A stretch of 6,894 bases of DNA from Ga0077553 sp038215275 (GCA_038215275.1 JBBQRA010000281.1:1-6894); one strand, 5' to 3'. Shown: positions 1 to 6,229, counted from the stretch's first letter. Translations and numbers: made by a program. The notes: generated by a model from the sequence alone, not told the origin.

Positions 1-1
1 G

Positions 2-664
2 ATCACCGACGGCGTCTTCTCCATGGAGGGCGACATCGGTCCATTGCCTGACTTGGTGGCGGTGGCGGAGAAGTACGGCGCGATCATGATGATCGACGAC
101 GCGCACTCCTCAGGAGTGCTCGGGCGAAATGGCCGAGGTACGGTGGATCACTTCGGGTTGCATGGCCGCGTTGATATTCAGGTGGGCACGTTGTCAAAAT
201 CGATCGGCGTGTTGGGCGGCTACGTTTGTGGCAGCAAGGACTTCATTGAGTACCTCTACCACCGTGCCCGGCCGTTTCTGTTTTCCACGTCGCACCCGCC
301 GGCCGTCACCGCCGCGTGCCTGGCTGCCTTTGACATTCTGGAAAACGAACCCGAGCGGATCGAAGCGCTTTGGGCCAACACCCGTTACTTCAAAGCCGAA
401 CTGGCCCGGCTGGGTTTCGACACCGGCCGCAGCGAGACTCCCATCACGCCAATCCTGGTGGGCCAGGCCAAAACGGCGCACGCGTTTTCGGCCGCGCTGT
501 TTGAGAACGGCCTGCTGGCTACCGGGATTGGCTTCCCGACCGTCGCCGAAGGGAAAGCGCGGATCCGGACGATCGTCACGGCGACCCACCGCCGGGAACA
601 TCTCGACCGTGCGCTCGAAATCCTAGAGCGCACGGCCAAGTCGATGGGCATCCTCGACGCATAG
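2..664 (+). CDS. kbl: Glycine C-acetyltransferase (2-amino-3-ketobutyrate CoA ligase), C-terminal part
   Basis: This is a PLP-dependent fold-type I enzyme of the alpha-oxoamine synthase family. The frame is already open at the window edge, so the start lies upstream; 220 residues are visible and, from the usual family length of about 395, some 175 are missing. The visible part runs from a GVFSMEGD motif through DDAHSSG (Asp and His that contact the PLP ring), then VGTLSKS, whose Lys (visible residue 66, codon 197-199) should form the Schiff base, then RPFLFSTS, and ends with the substrate-carboxylate region KARIRT. The order ATGIGFP - GKARIRT - TATHRREHLDRAL matches my memory of Kbl better than BioF or HemA. 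Kbl cleaves 2-amino-3-oxobutyrate with CoA to glycine and acetyl-CoA in the cytoplasm, often beside threonine dehydrogenase, which could lie upstream. 8-amino-7-oxononanoate synthase remains an alternative because the discriminating N-terminal half is not visible. Confidence 0.85.
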   Translation: MTDGVFSMEGDIGPLPDLVAVAEKYGAIMMIDDAHSSGVLGRNGRGTVDHFGLHGRVDIQVGTLSKSIGVLGGYVCGSKDFIEYLYHRARPFLFSTSHPPAVTAACLAAFDILENEPERIEALWANTRYFKAELARLGFDTGRSETPITPILVGQAKTAHAFSAALFENGLLATGIGFPTVAEGKARIRTIVTATHRREHLDRALEILERTAKSMGILDA

Positions 665-692
665 CGAGGCATTGCCGGGCGCGATGCCCTCG
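665..692 (+). terminator. Imperfect hairpin just after the kbl stop
   Basis: CGAGGCAT (665-672) can pair with ATGCCCTCG (684-692), giving eight base pairs with one bulged C and an 11-base GC-rich loop. It starts directly after the stop codon of the acetyltransferase gene, which suits a transcript end. There is no immediate U-run; the nearest T-rich stretch (around 704-714) is more than ten bases further on. A role as terminator or 3' stabilising structure is therefore only a possibility. Confidence 0.3.
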
Positions 693-965
693 GGAACATG
701 TAAGTTTGATTTTGGAACAAGCCGGCCACCAGGCCCGGCGGTGCCCCACCCGAGAGCACCTCGGCGTCCTTGCCGCTAATACCCCCGGTGAATAGGCCAC
801 CAAGCCGACGAAGCGGCATAAACAGTTTAGTTGCGTGCGAAAAATCCGGATCTGAACTGTGGAAATGTTGGAAGTTTCATCGCGAAGGAAGAACGGGGTC
901 AACCAACGGCTGAAAAACTTGCGGACGTTCTAAAGTGTTTCCTCTATTCGCCCGATAACACTCCC
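665..965. other. Gene-free interval between kbl and the toroid gene
   Basis: No convincing gene was seen in these 301 bases. Besides the hairpin at 665-692 there is a second GC-rich one: GCCGGCC (721-727), loop ACCA, GGCCCGGC (732-739), seven base pairs with one bulged C. From about 820 the base composition becomes less GC-rich, which fits a promoter region. A possible but weak promoter reads TTGCGG (919-924), an 18-base spacer and TCTATT (943-948). A minus-strand frame crosses the first half (to 819), but it continues as a mirror of the acetyltransferase codons and is not recognisable as a protein. Confidence 0.5.
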
Positions 966-1859
966 ATGCCAGAGGACTATCTGCGCTCCCGCCTAGAAGC
1001 GCTCCGAAACAACCAGAACCCGGACGGCGGTTGGGCGTATTTCCCGGGAAAACGGTCTTGGCTGGAGCCGACCGTCTACGCGCTCTTGGCCCTTCACGCG
1101 GAGGCGGAATCGCCCGACTGGCAGAAAGGTTGGCGGCTGCTCCGCTCTTGGCAGCGCGAAGATGGAGCCTGGCAGCCGAACGGATATATTCCGGAGGCCC
1201 ATTGGTCCACCGCGCTGGCGGTTACCCTCCATTGCGTCCATCGGGTTCATGACACGGCCTTCCGCAAGGGAGTCTCCTGGCTACTCGACTCGTCCGGAGC
1301 GGAATCCCGCTTATTTGTCCGCCTTTTCTCGCTAGTCGGGGCGGCTCCGACGGGTCACGACCCGTCGTTTCGCGGGTGGCCTTGGCGTCCCGAGGCGACG
1401 GCCTGGATTGAACCCACCGCGCATACTCTTGTCGCGCTCAAACGCGCTGCACCGCAAGTGCGAGACACGGAACTGACGCGCCGTATCGTGCTTGGTGAAG
1501 GAATGATCCTCCGGCGCCGCTGCGGCGACGGCGGCTGGAATTATGGTTCGAGAGCCGCTCTGGGTATTGACTTGCCCTCGTACCCGGAAACGACGGCGCT
1601 AGCGCTGCTCGGTTTGCAGGGTAATCGGGAGGCGGACCTTGCCGCTCCCCTGCGTCACGCTTTCCACCTTTGGCAGAACAGCCGCTCCCGATGGTCGCGG
1701 GCCTGGCTGGCTATCAGCTTGCGTGCATTCGGAACCGATCTGCCCAGAGAACCGGCGGACCAGCCGGTGGCGAGGGACTTGGTTTTGAATTCGCTTGAAA
1801 TCCTGGCGGCGCCGGAAGGTGGATTCCGCCACTTCCGGCCAGAAGGGATCGGCTCGTGA
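966..1859 (+). CDS. Prenyltransferase/squalene-oxidase repeat protein (alpha/alpha toroid), function unknown
   Basis: This 297-residue protein has the repeats of the terpenoid cyclase/protein prenyltransferase alpha-alpha toroid fold. Repeat-like cores lie at residues 18-43 (NPDGGWAYFPGK then SWLEPTVYALLAL), 64-73 (REDGAWQPNG), 138-158 (WPWRP then AWIEPTAHTLVAL) and 186-215 (CGDGGWNYG then YPETTALALLGL). The DGGW and (S/A)W(L/I)EPT elements are internally repeated. There is no DXDD general-acid motif of squalene-hopene cyclases, and the length is about half of theirs, so triterpene cyclisation is not supported. No signal peptide or membrane segment is visible, so it is probably cytoplasmic. 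ATG 966 was chosen because the next upstream in-frame start is a TTG at 831, and the residues between (831-965) look unlike a protein; no clear Shine-Dalgarno sequence precedes either. The stop overlaps the next gene by four bases, so the two are translationally coupled. The fold call is firm; the role is unknown. Confidence 0.78.
   Translation: MPEDYLRSRLEALRNNQNPDGGWAYFPGKRSWLEPTVYALLALHAEAESPDWQKGWRLLRSWQREDGAWQPNGYIPEAHWSTALAVTLHCVHRVHDTAFRKGVSWLLDSSGAESRLFVRLFSLVGAAPTGHDPSFRGWPWRPEATAWIEPTAHTLVALKRAAPQVRDTELTRRIVLGEGMILRRRCGDGGWNYGSRAALGIDLPSYPETTALALLGLQGNREADLAAPLRHAFHLWQNSRSRWSRAWLAISLRAFGTDLPREPADQPVARDLVLNSLEILAAPEGGFRHFRPEGIGS
1843..1848 (+). promoter_or_regulatory. Ribosome binding site for the DUF362 gene
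   Basis: AAGGGA lies seven bases before the GTG at 1856, inside the last codons of the toroid gene. It supports GTG as the true start of the DUF362 gene and a re-initiation type of coupling at the GTGA overlap. Confidence 0.6.
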
Positions 1860-2827
1860 AACCCTCCGTTTCTCGTCGTACCCTGCTGCCGGCCTTCGCC
1901 GGTGGCCTCGCTTCGTGCCAACGGAACGAGTTGACACCATTCGCCGGTAGTTCGCCCGTCGCCGTCCTCCGGGCGAAGAGTTACCAGCAAGACCTCACCG
2001 CTACAATTCTTGAAGGGATCCGGCTCTGTGGTTTGACCGTCAAAGATAAGCGCGTTCTTCTGAAACCAAATCTGGTCGAGTTCGACGCTTCCACGGCCAT
2101 CAACACCGATGTAGCCTTGGTTGCGGCCGCCTTGGTAGCATTCAGCTCGCTGGGAGCGGCTTCCGTCACGATTGCCGAGGGGCCCGGTCATCGCCGCGAT
2201 ACTTTGGGATTAGCCGACGAGGCGGGGTACTGGAAGGGCATTCGGAATTTTGAAGACCAGTTCGTAGACCTGAACCGTGACGACGTCAGTCCCGTTAAAA
2301 ACTTTGCGAGCATGGGTCAGTTCTTCCTGCCGAATACGGCGCTGGCAGCTGACTTGATCGTTTCGATGCCCAAAATGAAGACCCATCATTGGGCGGGGGC
2401 CACCTTGTCGATGAAGAACTTCTTCGGCCTTGTGCCGGGGGCCGTTTATGGCTGGCCCAAGAATACGCTCCACTATCTGGGGATCGACAACGCAATCGTT
2501 GCGTTAAATCGACAGTTTCGGCGGACGTTTGCCATCGTCGACGGCATCGTCGGTATGGAGGGGAACGGGCCGATCCAAGGCAAGGCGAAGGACGTCGGGC
2601 TTCTCGTCTTTGGCCATGACCTGGTGGCTGTCGATTCAACCTGTTGCCGAATCATGGGCATTGATCCGGCCAAAGTCGGGTACCTCCAGCAGGCCGTCGA
2701 TCTCGGTGCGATGGCTCCACAACAGATTCACCAGCGCGGCGAGAACCCATTCGCGGAACGAAATGATTTTGCGCTGATCCCGGAGTTTGCCGCCTTCCGC
2801 CTGGATTCCTCCGGGAAGAGCGGCTAG
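1856..2827 (+). CDS. DUF362 domain protein, predicted Tat-exported lipoprotein
   Basis: This 323-residue protein belongs to the DUF362 family, whose biochemical role is not established. Family landmarks are VLLKPNLVE (67-75), the SMPKMKTH block (170-177) followed by SMKNFFGLVPG (185-195), and IVDGIVGMEGNGPI (227-240) followed by LVFGHDLVAVDST (250-262). The N-terminus combines a twin-arginine element, SRRTLL (6-11), with a hydrophobic stretch and a lipobox LASC (18-21), so the mature protein would start at a lipidated Cys21 outside the cytoplasmic membrane. Many DUF362 proteins carry or are fused to 4Fe-4S ferredoxin motifs; here the only other cysteines are C58, C263 and C264, so no cluster-binding motif is present. 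The GTG start is supported by a four-base overlap with the preceding stop and by AAGGGA upstream. Family assignment is confident; export and lipidation are predictions from motif reading, and the signal is short. Confidence 0.85.
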   Translation: MKPSVSRRTLLPAFAGGLASCQRNELTPFAGSSPVAVLRAKSYQQDLTATILEGIRLCGLTVKDKRVLLKPNLVEFDASTAINTDVALVAAALVAFSSLGAASVTIAEGPGHRRDTLGLADEAGYWKGIRNFEDQFVDLNRDDVSPVKNFASMGQFFLPNTALAADLIVSMPKMKTHHWAGATLSMKNFFGLVPGAVYGWPKNTLHYLGIDNAIVALNRQFRRTFAIVDGIVGMEGNGPIQGKAKDVGLLVFGHDLVAVDSTCCRIMGIDPAKVGYLQQAVDLGAMAPQQIHQRGENPFAERNDFALIPEFAAFRLDSSGKSG

Positions 2828-2880
2828 GTTAACCATGACGCGGATATCGCAATTCGATATCATGGAAGATAACTGTCTCA

Positions 2881-2888
2881 AGGAGGGG
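2881..2888 (+). promoter_or_regulatory. Shine-Dalgarno sequence that bears on the oxidoreductase start
   Basis: AGGAGGGG is the strongest anti-16S match near the start of the oxidoreductase gene. It is followed in frame by CTG 2895, TTG 2898, GTG 2901 and ATG 2910. GTG 2901 is the closest conventional start, with a spacing of 12 bases, which is long but tolerable. The ATGs at 2835 and 2862 lie upstream of this site and have no comparable sequence before them. Confidence 0.45.
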
Positions 2889-2900
2889 CCACCGCTGTTG

Positions 2901-4436
2901 GTGAATCAAATGGGAACTGCGTTCAAACTCGGTTCCAGTGAACAGTTACCGGTTGTAATTCTCGGAGCCGGGCCCGCCGGACTGACGGCTGGATATGAGC
3001 TCAATCGGGCCAACGTTCCATCGGTCATCCTAGAGAAAGACACTGTGGTAGGCGGTATCTCCCGTACAGCCGAGTACAAAGGCTATCTTTTTGACATCGG
3101 TGGACACCGCTTTTTTACCAAGGTTGGCTTGGTCGAAAAGATGTGGCACGAGGTTCTTGGCGGAGACTTTATCTCCCGCCCGCGGCTCTCTCGCATCTTC
3201 TACAAGCGAAAATTCTTCAGCTATCCGCTGGAGCCCCGCAATGCCCTGTTCGGGCTGGGCATCTTCGAGGCGGGCCACTGTGGCCTCAGCTACCTCTGGG
3301 CTCAATTATTTCCTCAAAAGCCTGAAGAAGATTTCGAAACCTGGATCTCCAACCGATTCGGCCGCCGGCTATTTAAAGTATTTTTCGAATCCTACACCGA
3401 GAAAGTGTGGGGCATGAGCTGCAAGAATATTCAGGCTGAATGGGCCGCCCAGCGGATTAAAGGACTCTCGCTTTACTCGGCGGTGAAGAATGGGCTCTTC
3501 CCGCCCAAGAACCAGGAAAAAGGCGATGTGATCAAGACTCTGATCCACCAATTCCAGTACCCTCGCAAAGGGCCCGGAATGATGTGGCAGCGGACGCGGG
3601 AAATCCTTGAGGCGGCTAGCTCAAAAGTGGTGATGAACGCCTCCGTAGACCGGATTTTCTGGGAGCCCGGTCGGGTCACCGCAGTCGAAGCCGGCGGGAA
3701 ACGCTACGAGGCGGCTTACTTTATCAGCTCCCTTCCCATCCGCGAACTCATTCAAAAACTCGACCCCGCCCCTTCGCCAAAACTCCTTGCTGCCGCGAAC
3801 GACTTCAATTATCGGGACTTCATAACCGTCGCGCTGATCATTAAGGGCACCAACCTGTTCCCGGACAACTGGATTTATATCCACGAACCCGGCGTTAAGG
3901 TGGGTCGCATCCAGAATTTTGGCAACTGGAGCCCGGAAATGATTCCTGAAGCCGATCGCTCCTGCCTCGGCCTCGAGTATTTCTGCTTTGAAGGTGATGG
4001 ATTGTGGAGCATGACGGATGCCGAACTGGTCGAACTAGGGCGGACGGAGGTAGCCATGCTGGGTCTCGTGAAAGCCGAGGATGTGCTCGACGGCTGCGTT
4101 GTACGGATGCCCAAGGCCTATCCGGTCTATGATTCCGTCTACAAGCGCGGCATTGCCGCGGTGCAGGAGTTCCTGGCTGAAGTCCCCAATCTTCAATTGG
4201 TGGGGAGGAACGGCATGCACCGTTACAACAACCAGGACCACTCCATGTTGACGGCGATGCTGGCGGCGCGCAATGTCATTAGCGACCTGACGGGCAGTGG
4301 ACCGCGCTACGAGTTGTGGCGTGTCAACGTCGACGAGGAGTATCACGAAGGTGGGGCGATGCAGGAAGAAGACGAACTGCGGAAGCTGGAACAGACCCAG
4401 CCACGCGTACCCAAGGCCATCCGTTACCCGCAGTAG
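2901..4436 (+). CDS. FAD-dependent oxidoreductase, UDP-galactopyranose mutase / amine oxidase-like
   Basis: This flavoprotein has 511 residues from GTG 2901, or 533 if ATG 2835 is used. An N-terminal Rossmann dinucleotide-binding motif GAGPAG (22-27) is followed by the ribose-binding Glu (LEKD, E45), then GGISRT (51-56) and FDIGGHRFF (64-72). Near the C-terminus GRNGMHRYNNQDHS (435-448) resembles the GRxGxYxYxD segment by which UDP-galactopyranose mutases hold FAD. Family members are usually annotated only as NAD(P)/FAD-dependent oxidoreductases and often sit near glycan or lipid genes. No signal peptide or membrane segment is seen, so it is probably cytoplasmic. A bona fide UGM is shorter (about 370-400 residues), so mutase activity is not claimed; desaturation or oxidation of a lipid or sugar is equally possible. 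It follows the DUF362 gene by 73 bases (7 if ATG 2835 is the start) and is probably in the same transcript. The family is confident; the substrate is unknown. Confidence 0.83.
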   Translation: MNQMGTAFKLGSSEQLPVVILGAGPAGLTAGYELNRANVPSVILEKDTVVGGISRTAEYKGYLFDIGGHRFFTKVGLVEKMWHEVLGGDFISRPRLSRIFYKRKFFSYPLEPRNALFGLGIFEAGHCGLSYLWAQLFPQKPEEDFETWISNRFGRRLFKVFFESYTEKVWGMSCKNIQAEWAAQRIKGLSLYSAVKNGLFPPKNQEKGDVIKTLIHQFQYPRKGPGMMWQRTREILEAASSKVVMNASVDRIFWEPGRVTAVEAGGKRYEAAYFISSLPIRELIQKLDPAPSPKLLAAANDFNYRDFITVALIIKGTNLFPDNWIYIHEPGVKVGRIQNFGNWSPEMIPEADRSCLGLEYFCFEGDGLWSMTDAELVELGRTEVAMLGLVKAEDVLDGCVVRMPKAYPVYDSVYKRGIAAVQEFLAEVPNLQLVGRNGMHRYNNQDHSMLTAMLAARNVISDLTGSGPRYELWRVNVDEEYHEGGAMQEEDELRKLEQTQPRVPKAIRYPQ

Positions 4437-4455
4437 AACTACCGTCATGTCGTCG

Positions 4456-4490
4456 TGTTGCGGTGCACCGGCAGCAAAGCCTTTCTCTTC
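4456..4490 (+). terminator. Candidate rho-independent terminator after the oxidoreductase gene
   Basis: The left arm TGTTGCGG (4456-4463) pairs with CCGGCAGCA (4468-4476) with one bulged G and one G-T wobble, across a TGCA loop; the core CGGTGCACCG (4461-4470) is a perfect palindrome. After a few bases comes the pyrimidine-rich TTTCTCTTC. It lies 20 bases after the stop codon and before a different gene group. The U-tract is impure, so termination strength is uncertain. Confidence 0.35.
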
Positions 4491-4514
4491 GTCATTCATC
4501 ACCTCGCCAATCGT

Positions 4515-4530
4515 CTCCGTGCGCACGGAG
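4515..4530. promoter_or_regulatory. Perfect 16-bp palindrome, possible operator of the copper unit
   Basis: CTCCGTGCGCACGGAG is identical to its own reverse complement with no spacer between the arms. It lies in the gap upstream of the small Cys/His gene and the multicopper oxidase. A symmetric site of this size fits a dimeric repressor or activator, but it does not match the metal-regulator operators I know (CueR, CopY/BlaI), so the assignment rests on position and symmetry only. It could also fold as a short hairpin in RNA. Confidence 0.3.
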
Positions 4531-4702
4531 TGCGCCGAACCTCGCTCGGCCTCGGTTGGCTGCGTCGGGGACGCCGGTTCCCCCGTTGCAGCGGGAGACC
4601 CACGCTGTCCCCAAACACGCGGCTGCTCGGGAGTGCCCGCGCCACCCGCAGTCCCCATCTGTACTGTCGTTATCGTCGCCAGCCGATGGTATCCTGGGAT
4701 TA

Positions 4703-4990
4703 GTGGCTAAGGCGAACTCCATCTTCGTGGTGCTCTTTCTACTGCTGTCTGCGGCGTCCGCCTCATGGTGCGCCGCCGACTGCGTGGCGAAGACGTTGTC
4801 CCCCTCCACCTGCCACCACGAAAGCGTCTCGAAAGCGTGTGACGACCCCACGACCGTCGTTCCGGATGCTGGGCTGCCCACCCCCCGGTTTGGCTTTGAG
4901 CCATTGTTCTCGATCGTTGCGCCGCCAGCACCGCTGGCAGTCGCTTCGCCTGGCGGCTTGTTCCCGCCGAGTCCCCCGCTTCGGCTCTGA
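4703..4990 (+). CDS. Small secreted Cys/His protein of the copper unit
   Basis: This predicted protein of 95 residues starts at GTG 4703. Residues 1-20 look like a Sec signal peptide: a Lys near the N-terminus, a hydrophobic core IFVVLFLLL, and small residues SAASA for cleavage. The mature part has four cysteines and two adjacent histidines, C23-x3-C27-x9-C37-H38-H39-x6-C46, followed by a Pro-rich tail containing LPTPRFGFEPLF. The Cys/His pattern suggests metal binding or disulphide formation in the periplasm. From memory, small secreted proteins of this style occur ahead of multicopper oxidase and TolC genes in Acidobacteriota; no family name is known to me. It is 57 bases upstream of the oxidase, on the same strand. 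The start is supported by the fit of the signal peptide, since the frame reads on upstream without another good start; a ribosome site is weak (GGGA, 4696-4699). The signal-peptide grammar argues that it is real. Confidence 0.62.
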   Translation: MAKANSIFVVLFLLLSAASASWCAADCVAKTLSPSTCHHESVSKACDDPTTVVPDAGLPTPRFGFEPLFSIVAPPAPLAVASPGGLFPPSPPLRL

Positions 4991-5038
4991 TTCTCCCATT
5001 CCTGCGGCCGCTCGTCTCTCAACCCGCAACCCTTTCGT

Positions 5039-5043
5039 GGAGA
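5039..5043 (+). promoter_or_regulatory. Ribosome binding site of the multicopper oxidase
   Basis: GGAGA precedes the ATG at 5048 by four bases. It is the clearest ribosome site in this half of the window and fixes the oxidase start just before its Tat signal. Confidence 0.6.
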
Positions 5044-5047
5044 AACT

Positions 5048-6229
5048 ATGCCTTTCGACCGCCGCGGCTTCCTTGGCCGCATATTCGCGTCCGCTGCCGC
5101 CCCTGCTGTAGCTGCTACATCGCCCGTCGCTCCAATCCTGGTGGAGACGCCCGACCTCACCAAGCTACCCTACAAAATCGTAGACGGTGTCAAAGAGTTC
5201 ACTTTGGTCGCCGAGGTGGTCCGCACGTCCCTCGCCCCCGGCCGCATCATGGACGGCTGGGGGTTTAATGGTTCGGTCCCTGGACCCATGATCGAGGCGA
5301 ACGAAGGCGAGCGCCTGCGTATCATTGTCGAGAATCACCTGCCCGAAATGACCGGAATCCATTGGCACGGTCTCGAAATTCCAATGGAAGTCGACGGCTC
5401 CGTCGGCCTTGGTATGGACCCGATCCCTCCCGGCGGCCGCCACGTTTACGAGTTCACCGCCCATCAGAACGGAACCTTTTTCTATCACTCTCATTTCCCC
5501 ATGCAGGAGATGATGGGTCTCATCGGCATGTTTGTGCTTCATCCCGCGAAGGCGCACACCCCCCGCGTCGACCGCGACTACGGCATGATCATCCAGGAGT
5601 GGGATCTCAAGCCGAACAATCCCGTGCCGAACTCCCTCGCCATGGAGTTCAACTGGCTTACGTTTAACGGGAAGGCCGGACCCGACATTACGCCCATGAT
5701 CGTTCGCCAGGGCGAACGCGTCCGCATCCGGATGGTCAACATGGGAATGGATCATCACCCCATCCATCTGCATGGCAACCAGTTCTATATGACCGGCACC
5801 GAAGCGGGCCGCCGTCCGGAGTCCACTTGGTACGCCGAGAACACGATCATCGTCGGCGTCGCCCAGGCGCGGGACATTGAGTTTGAGGCCAAGCACCTCG
5901 GCGACTGGATGTTCCATTGCCACCTGCCGCACCACATGATGAACCAGATGGTCACCATGGTCGGCCCGGACATGCACCACCCGGTGCATAGCAAGGTCCC
6001 GGGTTATCCCCAGGATATGTGGATGCCCGACGACGAGATTTACAACGACAAACCGGAAAATTACGGCCTCCGTAAAGGCTGGTCTGGCGCCATGATGGGC
6101 ATGATGACCATGGTCCGCGTTGTCACGCCTCAGATGTACGACAAAATCGAGGCGCTGCGGAAGAATCCTCCGAAGATCACGCTGCCCAAGGGCGACGCGC
6201 ATCAGCACAACCACGGGGCAGCGAAGTAA
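5048..6229 (+). CDS. Two-domain multicopper oxidase, Tat-exported
   Basis: This 393-residue periplasmic copper enzyme probably oxidises Cu(I) or organic substrates with O2. A twin-arginine signal DRRGFLGR (4-11) is followed by an Ala-rich stretch with likely cleavage near residue 22-23. Cupredoxin domain 1 (about 50-168) carries HWH (H105, H107) and HSH (H147, H149). Domain 2 (about 175-305) carries HPIHLH (H237, H240, H242) and HCH (H290, C291, H292) with H296 and axial M301. Together these give all ligands for the trinuclear centre and one type 1 copper in domain 2. The size and single type 1 site point to a two-domain oxidase, which in known cases works as a trimer; three-domain CopA/CueO proteins are longer. 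The segment 297-355 is rich in Met and His, and the tail ends DAHQHNHG, both plausible extra copper contacts. The TolC-type gene begins one base after the stop. The exact substrate is not shown by sequence. Confidence 0.93.
   Translation: MPFDRRGFLGRIFASAAAPAVAATSPVAPILVETPDLTKLPYKIVDGVKEFTLVAEVVRTSLAPGRIMDGWGFNGSVPGPMIEANEGERLRIIVENHLPEMTGIHWHGLEIPMEVDGSVGLGMDPIPPGGRHVYEFTAHQNGTFFYHSHFPMQEMMGLIGMFVLHPAKAHTPRVDRDYGMIIQEWDLKPNNPVPNSLAMEFNWLTFNGKAGPDITPMIVRQGERVRIRMVNMGMDHHPIHLHGNQFYMTGTEAGRRPESTWYAENTIIVGVAQARDIEFEAKHLGDWMFHCHLPHHMMNQMVTMVGPDMHHPVHSKVPGYPQDMWMPDDEIYNDKPENYGLRKGWSGAMMGMMTMVRVVTPQMYDKIEALRKNPPKITLPKGDAHQHNHGAAK

Larger units (their letters stand above)
4437..4702. other. Intergenic region between the oxidoreductase and the copper unit
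   Basis: No convincing gene is seen in these 266 bases. The region contains a hairpin with a pyrimidine-rich tail at 4456-4490, a perfect 16-bp palindrome at 4515-4530, and a weaker inverted repeat CCCGTTG/CAGCGGG around 4582-4595. It separates two functionally different gene groups and most likely carries the 3' end of one transcript and the promoter of the next. No clear -35/-10 pair could be picked out. Confidence 0.5.

Noticed and set aside
385..819. Minus-strand frame running from the gap into the acetyltransferase gene
   Set aside because: Most of it is antisense to confident kbl codons. The remaining part in the gap matches no family I recognise.
831..965. Extended start (TTG 831) for the toroid protein
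   Set aside because: The added 45 residues have no family features, the DNA there is less GC-rich than the gene, and no ribosome site precedes the TTG.
966..1859. Squalene-hopene cyclase / hopanoid synthesis
   Set aside because: There is no DXDD motif, the length is about half that of a cyclase, and no other hopanoid gene is in the window.
4578..4600. GGTTCCCC near a small inverted repeat, considered as a tRNA T-arm fragment
   Set aside because: No acceptor stem, anticodon arm or D-arm can be built around it.
4316..4702. Upstream extension of the small secreted protein back to 4316
   Set aside because: The extension overlaps the end of the oxidoreductase in another frame, is Arg/Ser/Pro-rich and featureless, and would bury the signal peptide in the middle of a protein.
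4447..4710. Cys-containing + strand frame starting at ATG 4447
   Set aside because: It has no ribosome site, signal or known motif, and Ser/Pro/Cys-rich composition is typical of a noncoding frame in GC-rich DNA. It also overlaps the start of the better supported 4703 gene.
4492..5163. Minus-strand frame of 223 codons across the intergenic region and small gene
   Set aside because: It has low-complexity Gly/Arg/Ala content and no motif, and it covers the small secreted gene whose signal peptide argues for the + strand.
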